A stretch of 43,504 bases of DNA, from positions 1-43,504 of the forward strand of contig CAMUYT010000005.1 of assembly GCA_947164955.1 (NCBI GenBank), given 5' to 3'. The position numbers and the translations under genes were made by a program. This document shows positions 1 through 8,936 of this stretch, in pieces; within the stretch, counting starts at the first letter, position 1, and each line of letters starts with the position of its first letter. The notes beneath the pieces were generated by a model. It worked only from the letters and a program-made list of their open reading frames with translations. It was not told where the DNA came from and ran no database searches. The stretch is from an uncultured Bacteroidales bacterium. Lineage in GTDB: Bacteria; Bacteroidota; Bacteroidia; Bacteroidales; F082.

Positions 1-74
1 TTTCGCAACGACGAGCAAGATGAAAACGCCAATACAATAAGGCAAAAAGCCAATACAAACATGTTTTTTTTCAT
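1..74 (-). CDS. Lipoprotein, N-terminal fragment (runs off the window start)
   Basis: Minus strand from 74 reads MKKNMFVLAFCLIVLAFSSCSSLR: signal peptide with lipobox-like FSSC; a TATTTTTG box lies at 94-101 (minus). Not in the ORF track because truncated. Confidence 0.65.
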   Translation of the reverse strand, partial: MKKNMFVLAFCLIVLAFSSCSSLR

Positions 75-175
75 ACCAAAAAGATTTTGATTGCAAAAAT
101 AGAAAACTTCTATCATTCAAGTCAACAATTCCTTGCCAAAATGTCACTTTTTCCCATTGGCACACTATTTGACTA

Positions 176-237
176 TGGCCGATGGCCTATAGCCTATGGC
201 TTGCCTCAACTTCAAGGCAGCCATAAGCCATCGGCCA
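176..237. repeat. Long imperfect inverted repeat (hairpin) upstream of htpG
   Basis: TGGCCGATGGC pairs with GCCATCGGCCA (11 bp); inside it TATGGCT-T-GCCT pairs with AGGC-AGCCATA. Confidence 0.7.
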
Positions 238-277
238 ATTATAAATCTTAAATCTTGAATTTTAAATACTTAACGAT

Positions 278-2197
278 ATGCAAACCGGTAACATTGGAGT
301 AAAGACAGAAAACATTTTCCCTGTCATCAAGAAGTTCCTTTATTCGGATCAGGAGATTTTCCTGCGTGAAATCATCAGTAACGCCGTGGATGCCACGCAA
401 AAGCTGAAAGCCTTGGCCGCCTCGGGCGAGTTCAAGGGAGAGCTGGGCGACCTCACCATCAAGGTGGAAGTCGACAAGAAGAAAAAGACCCTCACCGTGC
501 GCGACCGTGGCATCGGCATGAACGCTGAAGAGGTCGACAAGTACATCAACCAAATAGCCTTCTCGGGCGCGGAGGAGTTCATCGCCAAGTTCAAGACCCA
601 AAGCGAGGCTGAAGCCGCCAACATCATCGGACATTTCGGCTTGGGCTTCTACTCAGCCTTTATGGTTTCCTCGAAGGTCGCACTGATTTCCAAGTCGTGC
701 AAGGACGAAGGCACAAACGGCGTCATCTGGGAATGCGACGGCAGTCCCGAGTACACGATGAACGAAATCCCGAAGGGCGACCGTGGCACCGACGTTATTC
801 TTTACATCAGTGATGATGCCGCCGAGTTCCTCGAAGAAGGTCGTATCCGCGAGCTGCTCAACAAATACTGCAAGTTCCTGCCCATCCCGATCCAGTTCGG
901 CACCAAGAAAGTGCATGAGGAAATCGAAGGCGAGACCGACAAGGACGGCAAACCCAAGACCAAGGAAGTGGAGAAGCCTTGGATCATCAACGACGTGGCG
1001 CCGCTGTGGAAGAAAGCCCCGACCGACATCAAGGACGAGGAATACAACGACTTCTACCACACGCTCTACCCGATGAACTTCGGCGAGCCGCTGTTCCACA
1101 TCCACCTCAACGTGGACTACCCCTTCAACCTCACGGGCATCCTCTATTTCCCGAAGGTGAAGAACCGCTACGAGTTCCAGCGCAACAAGATCCAACTCTA
1201 CTGCAACGAGGTCTTCGTCACCGATAGCGTCGAAGGCATCCTGCCCGAGTTCCTCTCGCTGCTGCACGGCGTCATCGACTCGCCCGACATCCCGCTGAAC
1301 GTCAGCCGCTCGTTCCTGCAAAGCGACCAGAACGTGAAGAAAATCTCGACCTACATCACCAAGAAGGTGGCCGAGAAACTTGAAGAGCTTTTCAAGAAAG
1401 ACCGCGAGGCCTACGAGAAGAACTGGGACGACATCCGCGTGTTCATCGAATACGGCATGATGAGCGACCCGAAGTTCTACGAGCGCGCCGAGAAGTTCTT
1501 CCTCTTCAAGGACACCGACGACAAGTACTACACCATCGAGGAATACAAGGCTTTGATTAAGGAAAACCAGACCGACAAGGACAAAGCCCTCGTCTATCTG
1601 TATGCCACCGACAAGGACGACCAATACACCAACATCGAGAATGCCAAGGCCAAGGGTTACAACGTCTTGATGATGGACGGCATCCTTGACCCACACTTCA
1701 TCAGCGCCTACGAGCAGAAGGAAGGCGAGAAAGGCGAAGACAGCCGCGCGATGTTTGCCCGTGTGGACTCCAACACCATCGACAAGCTCATCGTGAAGGA
1801 CGACACGGAAGCCGCTTCGGGCCTCGACGACAAGCAGAAGGAGACCCTGAAAGCCGCCTTCGAGAAGGTCATCGACAAGGTGAAGTTCAACGTGGAGTTT
1901 AGCAACGAAGGCGCCGAAGCTGCACCCGTGGAAATCACCCAAAACGAGTGGATGCGCCGCATGAAGGAGATGGAGCAGATGGGCGGCGGCCCGATGTCGT
2001 TCTATGGTTCCATGCCCGACAGCTACACCCTGATGCTCAACACGAACAGTCCTGTCATCACTGGCCTGTTGAACAAAGACGAAGCCGCACAAGAAGCCAC
2101 AATTCGGCAGATTTACGACCTTGCTTTGCTCTCGAAGAATCTGCTTAAGGGCAAGGATTTGAGCGAGTTTGTAAAGAGGAATCTTGAAAAACTTTGA
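278..2197 (+). CDS. htpG: Molecular chaperone HtpG (Hsp90)
   Basis: Hsp90 motifs: FLREIISNAVDA, DRGIGMNAEEV, GHFGLGFYSAFMV, plus the long middle domain. Confidence 0.97.
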   Translation: MQTGNIGVKTENIFPVIKKFLYSDQEIFLREIISNAVDATQKLKALAASGEFKGELGDLTIKVEVDKKKKTLTVRDRGIGMNAEEVDKYINQIAFSGAEEFIAKFKTQSEAEAANIIGHFGLGFYSAFMVSSKVALISKSCKDEGTNGVIWECDGSPEYTMNEIPKGDRGTDVILYISDDAAEFLEEGRIRELLNKYCKFLPIPIQFGTKKVHEEIEGETDKDGKPKTKEVEKPWIINDVAPLWKKAPTDIKDEEYNDFYHTLYPMNFGEPLFHIHLNVDYPFNLTGILYFPKVKNRYEFQRNKIQLYCNEVFVTDSVEGILPEFLSLLHGVIDSPDIPLNVSRSFLQSDQNVKKISTYITKKVAEKLEELFKKDREAYEKNWDDIRVFIEYGMMSDPKFYERAEKFFLFKDTDDKYYTIEEYKALIKENQTDKDKALVYLYATDKDDQYTNIENAKAKGYNVLMMDGILDPHFISAYEQKEGEKGEDSRAMFARVDSNTIDKLIVKDDTEAASGLDDKQKETLKAAFEKVIDKVKFNVEFSNEGAEAAPVEITQNEWMRRMKEMEQMGGGPMSFYGSMPDSYTLMLNTNSPVITGLLNKDEAAQEATIRQIYDLALLSKNLLKGKDLSEFVKRNLEKL

Positions 2198-2228
2198 TTG
2201 TCAAGTATTTGAGAATTAGAGAACAATG

Positions 2229-2266
2229 ATCCCCGAAGCACCTAACGGTATTTCGGGGATTTTTTA
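2229..2266 (+). terminator. Rho-independent terminator after htpG
   Basis: ATCCCCGAA ... TTTCGGGGAT followed by TTTTTT. Confidence 0.8.
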
Positions 2267-2279
2267 TAGTAACATAGCA

Positions 2280-3689
2280 TCACTTTTCCTCAAAGAATCG
2301 GAATGGAAAACGATAGTAAATCTCTTCTTCTTCGTCAGGATACAATTGTTCCCAATGTTTCAAATACTTCTCAATGGCATATTCGTCCTTCAATTCATTA
2401 AGTGCTTCCCTTACTGACGCCATGACAGTAATATAATCACCGTAAAGCATCTCATCATCCACCTTGAAGCGGATGATATAATCCAGATTTTGTCGGATCA
2501 ACTCCTTAAAAATAGTTTTGCATTCCGCTCCCTCCACCAAGGTACCGTTAACATCGTAGGTTTCTGCGCCAAGAGAAGTAACTATGATTTGGTTAGGAAT
2601 TTCACCAACACCTTCAACCCATTGCTGATAGATTGAATCGCCATAGAAACGGATGGGCAATCTCATGGTATTCAAGGCCAAAAAGTTATAATACCGTACA
2701 TCCAACAGGCGATGCCTGGGTACAACTGCAAATTGAATCCTGTAGAACCGAATATCAGCGAGTGCCTGCAACACCTCATCCACATCCTTCATTTTCAGCT
2801 TTTTGTCGATATTCAAACAGCAAGTCAGCAAAGGAATGTCCGCTTCGTTATGGCATAAGCGCCAATCTTCCATTGACCCGGAAAACGTTGGCAAATCCAC
2901 TATCTTACCATCAACTATAACCAGACATTGGGGCTCGGGTTCGTCTTTGTCCTGCACCAAATAAACAATCTTGGAAAGCGAAGCACGTTGCATCTTCAGC
3001 ACAGCATCCGTTTCAGGCAATTCCAGACTATACCTATGAGGAACATTTCGACTTAAAAAGGTGTTGTCGAGTGACTTATAGTCAACCACATTGATTCTTG
3101 ACATGCCAAATGCGAGGATGGTCACAAGCGCAGCAGACAAAGCCATCCATTTCACGGTTTTTCTCTTGAATGCTTGCCTCATCGCCACCCATGGATGCAA
3201 AAACAGAACGGTGATGAGCAAAACGAAAAGATGCTTGAAGTCGGGATACAAAGAAAATGCGTAAAAGGCACCAGGAAAGCCGAAAATGCAGAACCAACAT
3301 AATAAGACCTTTGCAAACCAATACAAGAAATACCAATTCAGATTACGCTGGCCGTTGACAATCTGCACCGCCGAGCGATGTCTCTGCTCGAAAAATCTTC
3401 TTGGCCCGTCAAACCAATAAGCCAAACAAAAAGACTGAGCAAAAACAACCGAAACAAAAGCAAAAAACAACTGATAGAATGAGCGTTCCTTTTCACTTGG
3501 TACCCAAATGTCATACTCTGGCGTTAACGTCATCACACGAAAAGCCTCCAACATGGCACAAGAAAAGAAATAGAACACAAACGACATGAGAAGTGCCATC
3601 ACAACTCCCGACACCAACTTGAAAGTCGACAAGCGAGAACGCAGCGGATGGCAAAAAGCAGCTGCCATTGCCTTCAAAACTCTGTTCAT
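2280..3689 (-). CDS. Multi-pass membrane protein with possible ExbD/TolR-like periplasmic segments
   Basis: Several N-terminal hydrophobic segments, then a soluble region with ExbD-like patterns (VDEVLQALADIRFYRIQFAVVP; DYIIRFKVDDEMLYGDYITVMASVREAL). Confidence 0.6.
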   Translation of the reverse strand: MNRVLKAMAAAFCHPLRSRLSTFKLVSGVVMALLMSFVFYFFSCAMLEAFRVMTLTPEYDIWVPSEKERSFYQLFFAFVSVVFAQSFCLAYWFDGPRRFFEQRHRSAVQIVNGQRNLNWYFLYWFAKVLLCWFCIFGFPGAFYAFSLYPDFKHLFVLLITVLFLHPWVAMRQAFKRKTVKWMALSAALVTILAFGMSRINVVDYKSLDNTFLSRNVPHRYSLELPETDAVLKMQRASLSKIVYLVQDKDEPEPQCLVIVDGKIVDLPTFSGSMEDWRLCHNEADIPLLTCCLNIDKKLKMKDVDEVLQALADIRFYRIQFAVVPRHRLLDVRYYNFLALNTMRLPIRFYGDSIYQQWVEGVGEIPNQIIVTSLGAETYDVNGTLVEGAECKTIFKELIRQNLDYIIRFKVDDEMLYGDYITVMASVREALNELKDEYAIEKYLKHWEQLYPDEEEEIYYRFPFRFFEEK

Positions 3690-3770
3690 ATCGATTCTGT
3701 TTTAGTTGTTTGACATTGCAAAGAAACAAAAAAAATCCCATCACTTGTCATTCCGAGGCAAAAATGGAAT

Positions 3771-3824
3771 CTTAAAGGCAAGGATTTGAGCGAGTTTGTG
3801 AAGAGGAATATGGAGAAGTTGTGA
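3771..3824 (+). pseudogene. Second, diverged copy of the htpG 3' end
   Basis: Reads LKGKDLSEFVKRNMEKL-stop; the real htpG ends LKGKDLSEFVKRNLEKL-stop (2144-2197). Differences are mostly third-codon positions. Confidence 0.85.
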
Positions 3825-4565
3825 TTATCTATAAGATCGCACCGCCCTGACGCATTGTCCTCGGCTGCGTTCGTAGGTGCCGCACACATGGCATTCGTCC
3901 ATATCGTAGTGGAAACTCCAACCACGTTCCGGAAAGCGACTGTGGAGCGTGCTTGACCAATATATCCCAAGTCTGGGACAAGCAGGCTCCCCATCCAAGC
4001 AGAAACCTGTGGCAGGCAGGAAGATGCTGTTGCCATTGGGACCCGTGAGAAGTCTGCCTTCCACACCGTTTCGAGTCGCCCAAACACAGGTGGTTTTCAG
4101 GTATAGTTCCTCCCACTCTTCTTTGGTCGGCATACGCCAATCATCGCCCCAATTGGCCGTAGCTGCGTCATCGGCAGGCTCCAAGACGGTCAAGCTGTCA
4201 ACAAATCCATCCAAGCCCCAATCCGAATTGGTGCAATACTTGGTCATCACAAACCAATTGTGGACACAATTGCCATATCGGTAGTTTTTCCAATCATATA
4301 GTTCCTTGGAGCAGGTCTCGCCCCATGCAAAATACTCGCCGCAGTCTTCCGGCTTATCGGCACCCACATTACAAGTCGCCCACAACGTGCCGCTGGGCAA
4401 TCCCAAATCGACAAAGTCGTGGCCAAACAAAGTGTCGACGTTGTTGATAATGCTATCGTTTTCACCAACATTTCCGCCATTGTTGGGCTCATAGGATTTG
4501 GAACAACTTGCCGCAATAAAAGCCATCAACACAACGGCCACTATCAACTTGATTAACCTGTTCAT
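3825..4565 (-). CDS. FISUMP/DUF1566-like domain lipoprotein
   Basis: Lipobox-like IAASC after MNRLIKLIVAVVLMAF; VDLGLPSGTLWATCNVGADKPEDCGEYFAWGET is typical of Bacteroidota FISUMP proteins. Start chosen at MNRLIKL within ORF 3825..4604. Confidence 0.75.
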   Translation of the reverse strand: MNRLIKLIVAVVLMAFIAASCSKSYEPNNGGNVGENDSIINNVDTLFGHDFVDLGLPSGTLWATCNVGADKPEDCGEYFAWGETCSKELYDWKNYRYGNCVHNWFVMTKYCTNSDWGLDGFVDSLTVLEPADDAATANWGDDWRMPTKEEWEELYLKTTCVWATRNGVEGRLLTGPNGNSIFLPATGFCLDGEPACPRLGIYWSSTLHSRFPERGWSFHYDMDECHVCGTYERSRGQCVRAVRSYR

Positions 4566-4668
4566 ATCCATTCTTTTTTGTCGTTTTAGGCTGCAAAGAA
4601 ACAAATTTTCGCTTCATAAACGCCAAATGGTTGGAAAATGACTAGTTTTGCACTCAAAAGCAACCAAT

Positions 4669-5112
4669 ATGTCCAACGCCATAACCATACTCAACCGCGA
4701 AGAAGACCGCCGCGTGGTGGAAGCCATCAAGCAGGCCGAACGCAACACTTCGGGCGAAATCAAGGTCCACATCGAGAACCGCTGCAAAGGCGACGTGGAA
4801 GAACGCAGCCTTGTGGTCTTCAACAAACTGAAACTCAACGAGACCAAGTTGCGCAACGGCGTGCTCATCTACCTCGCCGTTCGCGACCACAAGTTCGCCA
4901 TCCTTGGCGACGAAGGCATCAACAACGTGGTAGGCCAAGGCTTTTGGAACGACGTGAAAGACCTGATGCTAAGCCATTTCAAAGAAAACCGCTTCGCCGA
5001 AGGCCTCGAACAAGGCATACAACGTTGCGGCGAAAAACTCAAGACCTATTTCCCCTATCAATCCGACGACATCAATGAAATCCCCGATGACATATCATAC
5101 GAAAACAACTGA
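4669..5112 (+). CDS. TPM domain-containing protein
   Basis: VVEAIKQAERNTSGEIKVHIENRC... resembles the TPM family. Start at MSNAIT. Confidence 0.8.
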   Translation: MSNAITILNREEDRRVVEAIKQAERNTSGEIKVHIENRCKGDVEERSLVVFNKLKLNETKLRNGVLIYLAVRDHKFAILGDEGINNVVGQGFWNDVKDLMLSHFKENRFAEGLEQGIQRCGEKLKTYFPYQSDDINEIPDDISYENN

Positions 5113-5887
5113 CCGACATCAACTTGCAGTGCTTCTTTGCCTGCTACTCGTCATGCTTTCATTTGGCATGACAGTGAAAGCCCAACTGCCCAGTCCACCT
5201 AGCCCGCCCCGTCTGGTGAACGACTACACAGGCACTTTGACAGCAAGCCAAATCGAAGCCTTAGAGCGCAAATTGGTGGCCTACGACGATAGTACTTCCA
5301 CCCAGTTTCTCGTGCTTTTGGTCGACGATTTACAAGGCTATAGCATTGAACAGTATGCCACTGAAATCGGCCACAGCTGGGGCGTGGGTCAAGAAGGGAA
5401 AAACAACGGTGCAATTATCTTGGTCAAGCCCAAGAAGGGTACAGAATCAGGCAAAGTGACCATTCAAACCGGCTACGGCATCGAGCAATACGTCACCGAC
5501 GCCACGGCCAAGGTCATCATCGAACGCGAGATGATTCCCGCCTTCAAGGAAAACGACTACTACACGGGCATCGACAACGCCGTCAACGTGATGATGGACC
5601 TCTGCTCGGGCAAGTTCACGCAAGACGAATATACCGACGACGACGGATTTCCGCTGTGGCTTATCATCCTCTTCATCATCGCCATCGTCATCATCTTCTC
5701 CAAGTTCTCCGATGGTAGCGGTCAAAACTACTCTGGCGGTGGCACACGCACTATATGGATACCCATGGGTGGCGGAGGATTCAGTGGTGGAAGCTTCGGT
5801 GGCGGCGGAGGTAGTTTCGGTGGTGGAGGCTTCGGCGGTTTTGGCGGAGGCGGTTTTGGCGGAGGCGGTGCCTCTGGTAGTTGGTAG
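5087..5887 (+). CDS. YgcG-type TPM domain protein with Gly-rich C-terminus
   Basis: Signal peptide, LVNDYTGTLTASQIEALERKL, one TM segment, then FGGGGGSFGGGGFGG tail; overlaps the upstream TPM gene. Confidence 0.85.
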   Translation: MTYHTKTTDRHQLAVLLCLLLVMLSFGMTVKAQLPSPPSPPRLVNDYTGTLTASQIEALERKLVAYDDSTSTQFLVLLVDDLQGYSIEQYATEIGHSWGVGQEGKNNGAIILVKPKKGTESGKVTIQTGYGIEQYVTDATAKVIIEREMIPAFKENDYYTGIDNAVNVMMDLCSGKFTQDEYTDDDGFPLWLIILFIIAIVIIFSKFSDGSGQNYSGGGTRTIWIPMGGGGFSGGSFGGGGGSFGGGGFGGFGGGGFGGGGASGSW

Positions 5888-5894
5888 TTAGTAG

Positions 5895-5915
5895 GGCTGT
5901 CACACCGTGGCAGCC
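5895..5915. repeat. Short hairpin between the TPM gene and the ftsE-like gene
   Basis: GGCTGTCAC-ACC-GTGGCAGCC (one G-T pair); no T-tract follows. Confidence 0.55.
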
Positions 5916-5964
5916 GAACACAGAACAAATATTGAATTTTGAATCTTAAATCTTAAATCTCTAT

Positions 5965-6642
5965 ATGTCTGACCCAATCATTGAACTCAAAAACGCATCG
6001 ATCTTCCAGCGGGAGAACCTCGTCCTAAGCAACGTCAACCTGACGCTCCACAAGGGTGAGTTCATTTATCTCATCGGCCGCACGGGAAGTGGTAAGTCTT
6101 CTTTGCTGAAGACCTTATACGGCGAATTGCCCGCCCGCGACGGCATCTTCAAGGTAGCAGGATACGACCTTACCACACTGAAAAGAAAAGACATCCCCTA
6201 CCTGCGCCGCAAGATTGGCATCGTCTTCCAGGACTTTCAGTTGCTTTCCGACCGCACCGTCGAAAAAAACCTCTCGTTTGTGCTGGGTGCCACGGGTTGG
6301 ACCGACGCAATAGAGATCTCGAAACGCATTGACGAAGTGCTTTCGATGGTAGGCCTTGCAGACAAGCGAAAAAGCATGCCCCACCAAATGTCGGGGGGCG
6401 AGCAGCAAGGTGTCGCCATCGCCCGCGCACTGCTCAACGCTCCCGACGTCATCCTCGCCGACGAGCCTACAGGCAACCTCGATCCCGACACAACTTTAGA
6501 CGTGATGAAACTGTTGCGCAACATCAGCGAAAACGGCACTGCCGTGCTAATGGCAACACACAACTATACCTTAATGCAGAAATACCCATCCCGCATCGCC
6601 AATTGCAAGAATGGAACAGTGGTTTGTTCAAACATGGAGTAG
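5965..6642 (+). CDS. ftsE: ABC transporter ATP-binding protein, FtsE-like
   Basis: Walker A GRTGSGKSS, signature MSGGEQQGVAIARAL, Walker B VILADEPTGNLDP. Confidence 0.85.
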   Translation: MSDPIIELKNASIFQRENLVLSNVNLTLHKGEFIYLIGRTGSGKSSLLKTLYGELPARDGIFKVAGYDLTTLKRKDIPYLRRKIGIVFQDFQLLSDRTVEKNLSFVLGATGWTDAIEISKRIDEVLSMVGLADKRKSMPHQMSGGEQQGVAIARALLNAPDVILADEPTGNLDPDTTLDVMKLLRNISENGTAVLMATHNYTLMQKYPSRIANCKNGTVVCSNME

Positions 6643-7761
6643 TTAGCCAAAAATCGTTTCGACAATTTTTCGAGCATTCGCCTCATTATCATAAAGATGT
6701 CGCATCTGCACATCCCGATCCTCAACGTCATCCTCTGTGAAGTCTTCTTCCATCAGCCGTTTTATTTCAGCAATCATCCGCACGGGTTCATCAGCCACTA
6801 TGCAGAGTTTGTCTAACGAAGTGCCTTTCACCATATCCGAATTGACCAAACAAAAACGCCCATTATAAAGTGCATTCAACAGCTTAAGCTTTAACCCTGT
6901 AGGTTGCTGCGTCACCAAAACATTCACCTGCGCCTGTCGTAGCAGGTCGATCATCTCGGCATCATCTGGGTTGGCCAGCAAAGTCACGTTGGGAAACCTA
7001 TCGGCCAGTTTTTGCAACTTGTCGGATGGATTCAGACCTGAGACGACACAATGTAAATCCAGCTCAGAAAAGACATTCTCTATCAGCCACTTGGCAGCAT
7101 CTTCATTTTCGCGAACGGAAAGGTTGCCGTGATAGAGCACATAGTCTCCCCTACCCGTCTCTGAACACACCGAGTCGGCAGCACTGAAGCCTGGAACGAG
7201 CACCACATTTCCATACTTATTTGAAAAATAATCTGCGTCCTTCTGCGATATGGCAAACACACAAACCGCACTTTTCAACACAGGCTCGTAACGTTTGAGT
7301 TTCCTAGCCTCAATGAGGTAAAACAATTTCTTCCAACCCCATCGTTCCGAATCGCCCAAGCCTTTGTAATAGTCATGCTCCACATTATGGGCACGAACAT
7401 AAATTCTTCTGTTTTTCAATCTTTTATCAAGCAAGACGGCAGTCGTATGCAAACCTTCGCAAAGAATGGGATAATCGTCTTTCAACAGATCCCTGACCAA
7501 GGCTTCCGACCTTCTTGAATTGATGATAAACGGCAGAAGGCTAAACTGTCTTACAAAGGAAGTATCTCGTTTATAATACTTTACATCATAGCAACGTTTC
7601 AAAACGTCTTGCTCGCCCCGACCATATTCAAAGCAATGCAGATGCACCTTGACTCCCGCCTCAATCAAAGCCTTGACACGATAAAAAACATCGATGACCC
7701 CACCGTAATTAGCTGGATATGGTACATCAAAAGAAACAATATGTAAGTGATTCTCAGTCAT
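6643..7761 (-). CDS. Glycosyltransferase, GT4-like
   Basis: N-terminal SFDVPYPANYGGVIDVFYRVKAL; YVLYHGNLSVRENEDAAKWL central motif. Confidence 0.8.
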   Translation of the reverse strand: MTENHLHIVSFDVPYPANYGGVIDVFYRVKALIEAGVKVHLHCFEYGRGEQDVLKRCYDVKYYKRDTSFVRQFSLLPFIINSRRSEALVRDLLKDDYPILCEGLHTTAVLLDKRLKNRRIYVRAHNVEHDYYKGLGDSERWGWKKLFYLIEARKLKRYEPVLKSAVCVFAISQKDADYFSNKYGNVVLVPGFSAADSVCSETGRGDYVLYHGNLSVRENEDAAKWLIENVFSELDLHCVVSGLNPSDKLQKLADRFPNVTLLANPDDAEMIDLLRQAQVNVLVTQQPTGLKLKLLNALYNGRFCLVNSDMVKGTSLDKLCIVADEPVRMIAEIKRLMEEDFTEDDVEDRDVQMRHLYDNEANARKIVETIFG

Positions 7762-8869
7762 AATGATGGTAAATCTCTAGCAATTTTTGTTCTTCGTTTT
7801 CCCAACACAAATCCTGTGCCGCAAGAACCAAATTCCGCTTCCAATGTTCATGCCGTTCTACATCCGACAAGGCATCGCTGATGGTCGCAGCAATGGTTTC
7901 CGGTTCATGATTCTCAATAAACATTCCCAAATCGTATTGCCGTATAATTTTCTCAATCTCAGTCAAATGCGAAGCAACAATAGGCACCCCAGCTTGAATG
8001 AAATCGAACAATTTGTTAGGTAGGCTGAATCGGTAATTCAAATTCGTGTCTTTGTCGAGGCAGAATCCCAACTCGGCCAATTGCGTATAGGCCATCATCT
8101 GCTGATAAGGCATCCTTGGAAAGAAACGGATACGGTCGGCAATGTGCAGTTCCTCAACCATTTGCTTCAATATCGGGAGCACATCTCCCCCACCGATGAC
8201 CATCAGAAAACAATTGTCCAAATGCTGCATTGCCTGCACCAATTCCTCAGCCCCACGCTGGATGTTGATGCCCGACCCTTGCAAGATCAACAGGTGTTTG
8301 TCGGTGGGTAAGCCCAAAGCCAATTTATCGCCTTTTGGAGGCAAGGCTTTTCGCGATGGTATATTCCTGATTACATGACATTTGACACCATATTTCTCGC
8401 GAAACAACTCGGCAATCGAATCACAAACCGTTATCATTTCAGGCAATTTAGGTACCACAAAACCCTCAATCCGTTTCCACACTTTTTGCACCTTCGGTCG
8501 ATTGACCAACTCTGGAGTCTCGGTGAAATATTCATGGCTGTCGAAAATCATCCTAACGCCCTTCAATCGTGAGATGAAATACGTGGGCAAAACCGTATCC
8601 AAGTCATTGGAAAGCAAAAGATTGGCACGATGGAGCAAGAGAAAGAAAAACAAACGGATGTTGTATTCGGCATAAAACAATGGACCTTTCTCAAAAAGCA
8701 ACTTCATTCGATGCGCAGCATAAGGTCGGTCGTCCATCGGAGGGCTTTTCCTTTGCTTTCGACCCACCAAAAGAACCTCGTAACCAGCCTTTTGCAAAGC
8801 CAGACACGACTTGTTGACCCGTTGGTCAGTAACCAAATCATTGATAACCGATACGATAGCGCGTTTCAT
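7754..8869 (-). CDS. Glycosyltransferase, GT4-like
   Basis: Start MKRAIVSVINDLVTDQRV; DSHEYFTETPEL; LLILQGSGINIQRGAEELVQAM; LPNKLFDFIQAGVPIVAS. Confidence 0.85.
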   Translation of the reverse strand: MKRAIVSVINDLVTDQRVNKSCLALQKAGYEVLLVGRKQRKSPPMDDRPYAAHRMKLLFEKGPLFYAEYNIRLFFFLLLHRANLLLSNDLDTVLPTYFISRLKGVRMIFDSHEYFTETPELVNRPKVQKVWKRIEGFVVPKLPEMITVCDSIAELFREKYGVKCHVIRNIPSRKALPPKGDKLALGLPTDKHLLILQGSGINIQRGAEELVQAMQHLDNCFLMVIGGGDVLPILKQMVEELHIADRIRFFPRMPYQQMMAYTQLAELGFCLDKDTNLNYRFSLPNKLFDFIQAGVPIVASHLTEIEKIIRQYDLGMFIENHEPETIAATISDALSDVERHEHWKRNLVLAAQDLCWENEEQKLLEIYHHYD

Positions 8870-8936
8870 GGGACAAAGATACGAAGTTTTACAATGAAAC
8901 GACGATATTTGCCATCTATTGTGTATTTTTGCCCCC

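Noticed and set aside
653-2092. 479-aa antisense ORF inside htpG
   Set aside because: Low-complexity V/L/H-rich product on the opposite strand of a conserved gene; a codon-bias artefact. The same reasoning applies to 20540..21529, 16200..17075, 25803..26405, 33196..34188 and 35994..36629.
2144-3824. htpG tail repeat as att sites of a site-specific integrative element
   Set aside because: The copies are diverged at silent positions and no integrase or recombinase gene is present, so a classical integration with identical att repeats is not supported.
4638-5078. 146-aa plus-strand ORF overlapping the first TPM gene
   Set aside because: Arg/His-rich out-of-frame product; the other frame encodes a recognisable TPM protein.
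5750-5886. GGCGGAGG-type tandem DNA repeat
   Set aside because: Explained as codons of the Gly/Phe/Ser-rich tail of the TPM protein, common in this family.
5895-5915. Terminator after the TPM gene
   Set aside because: Good hairpin but no T-tract on the relevant side; kept only as a hairpin.
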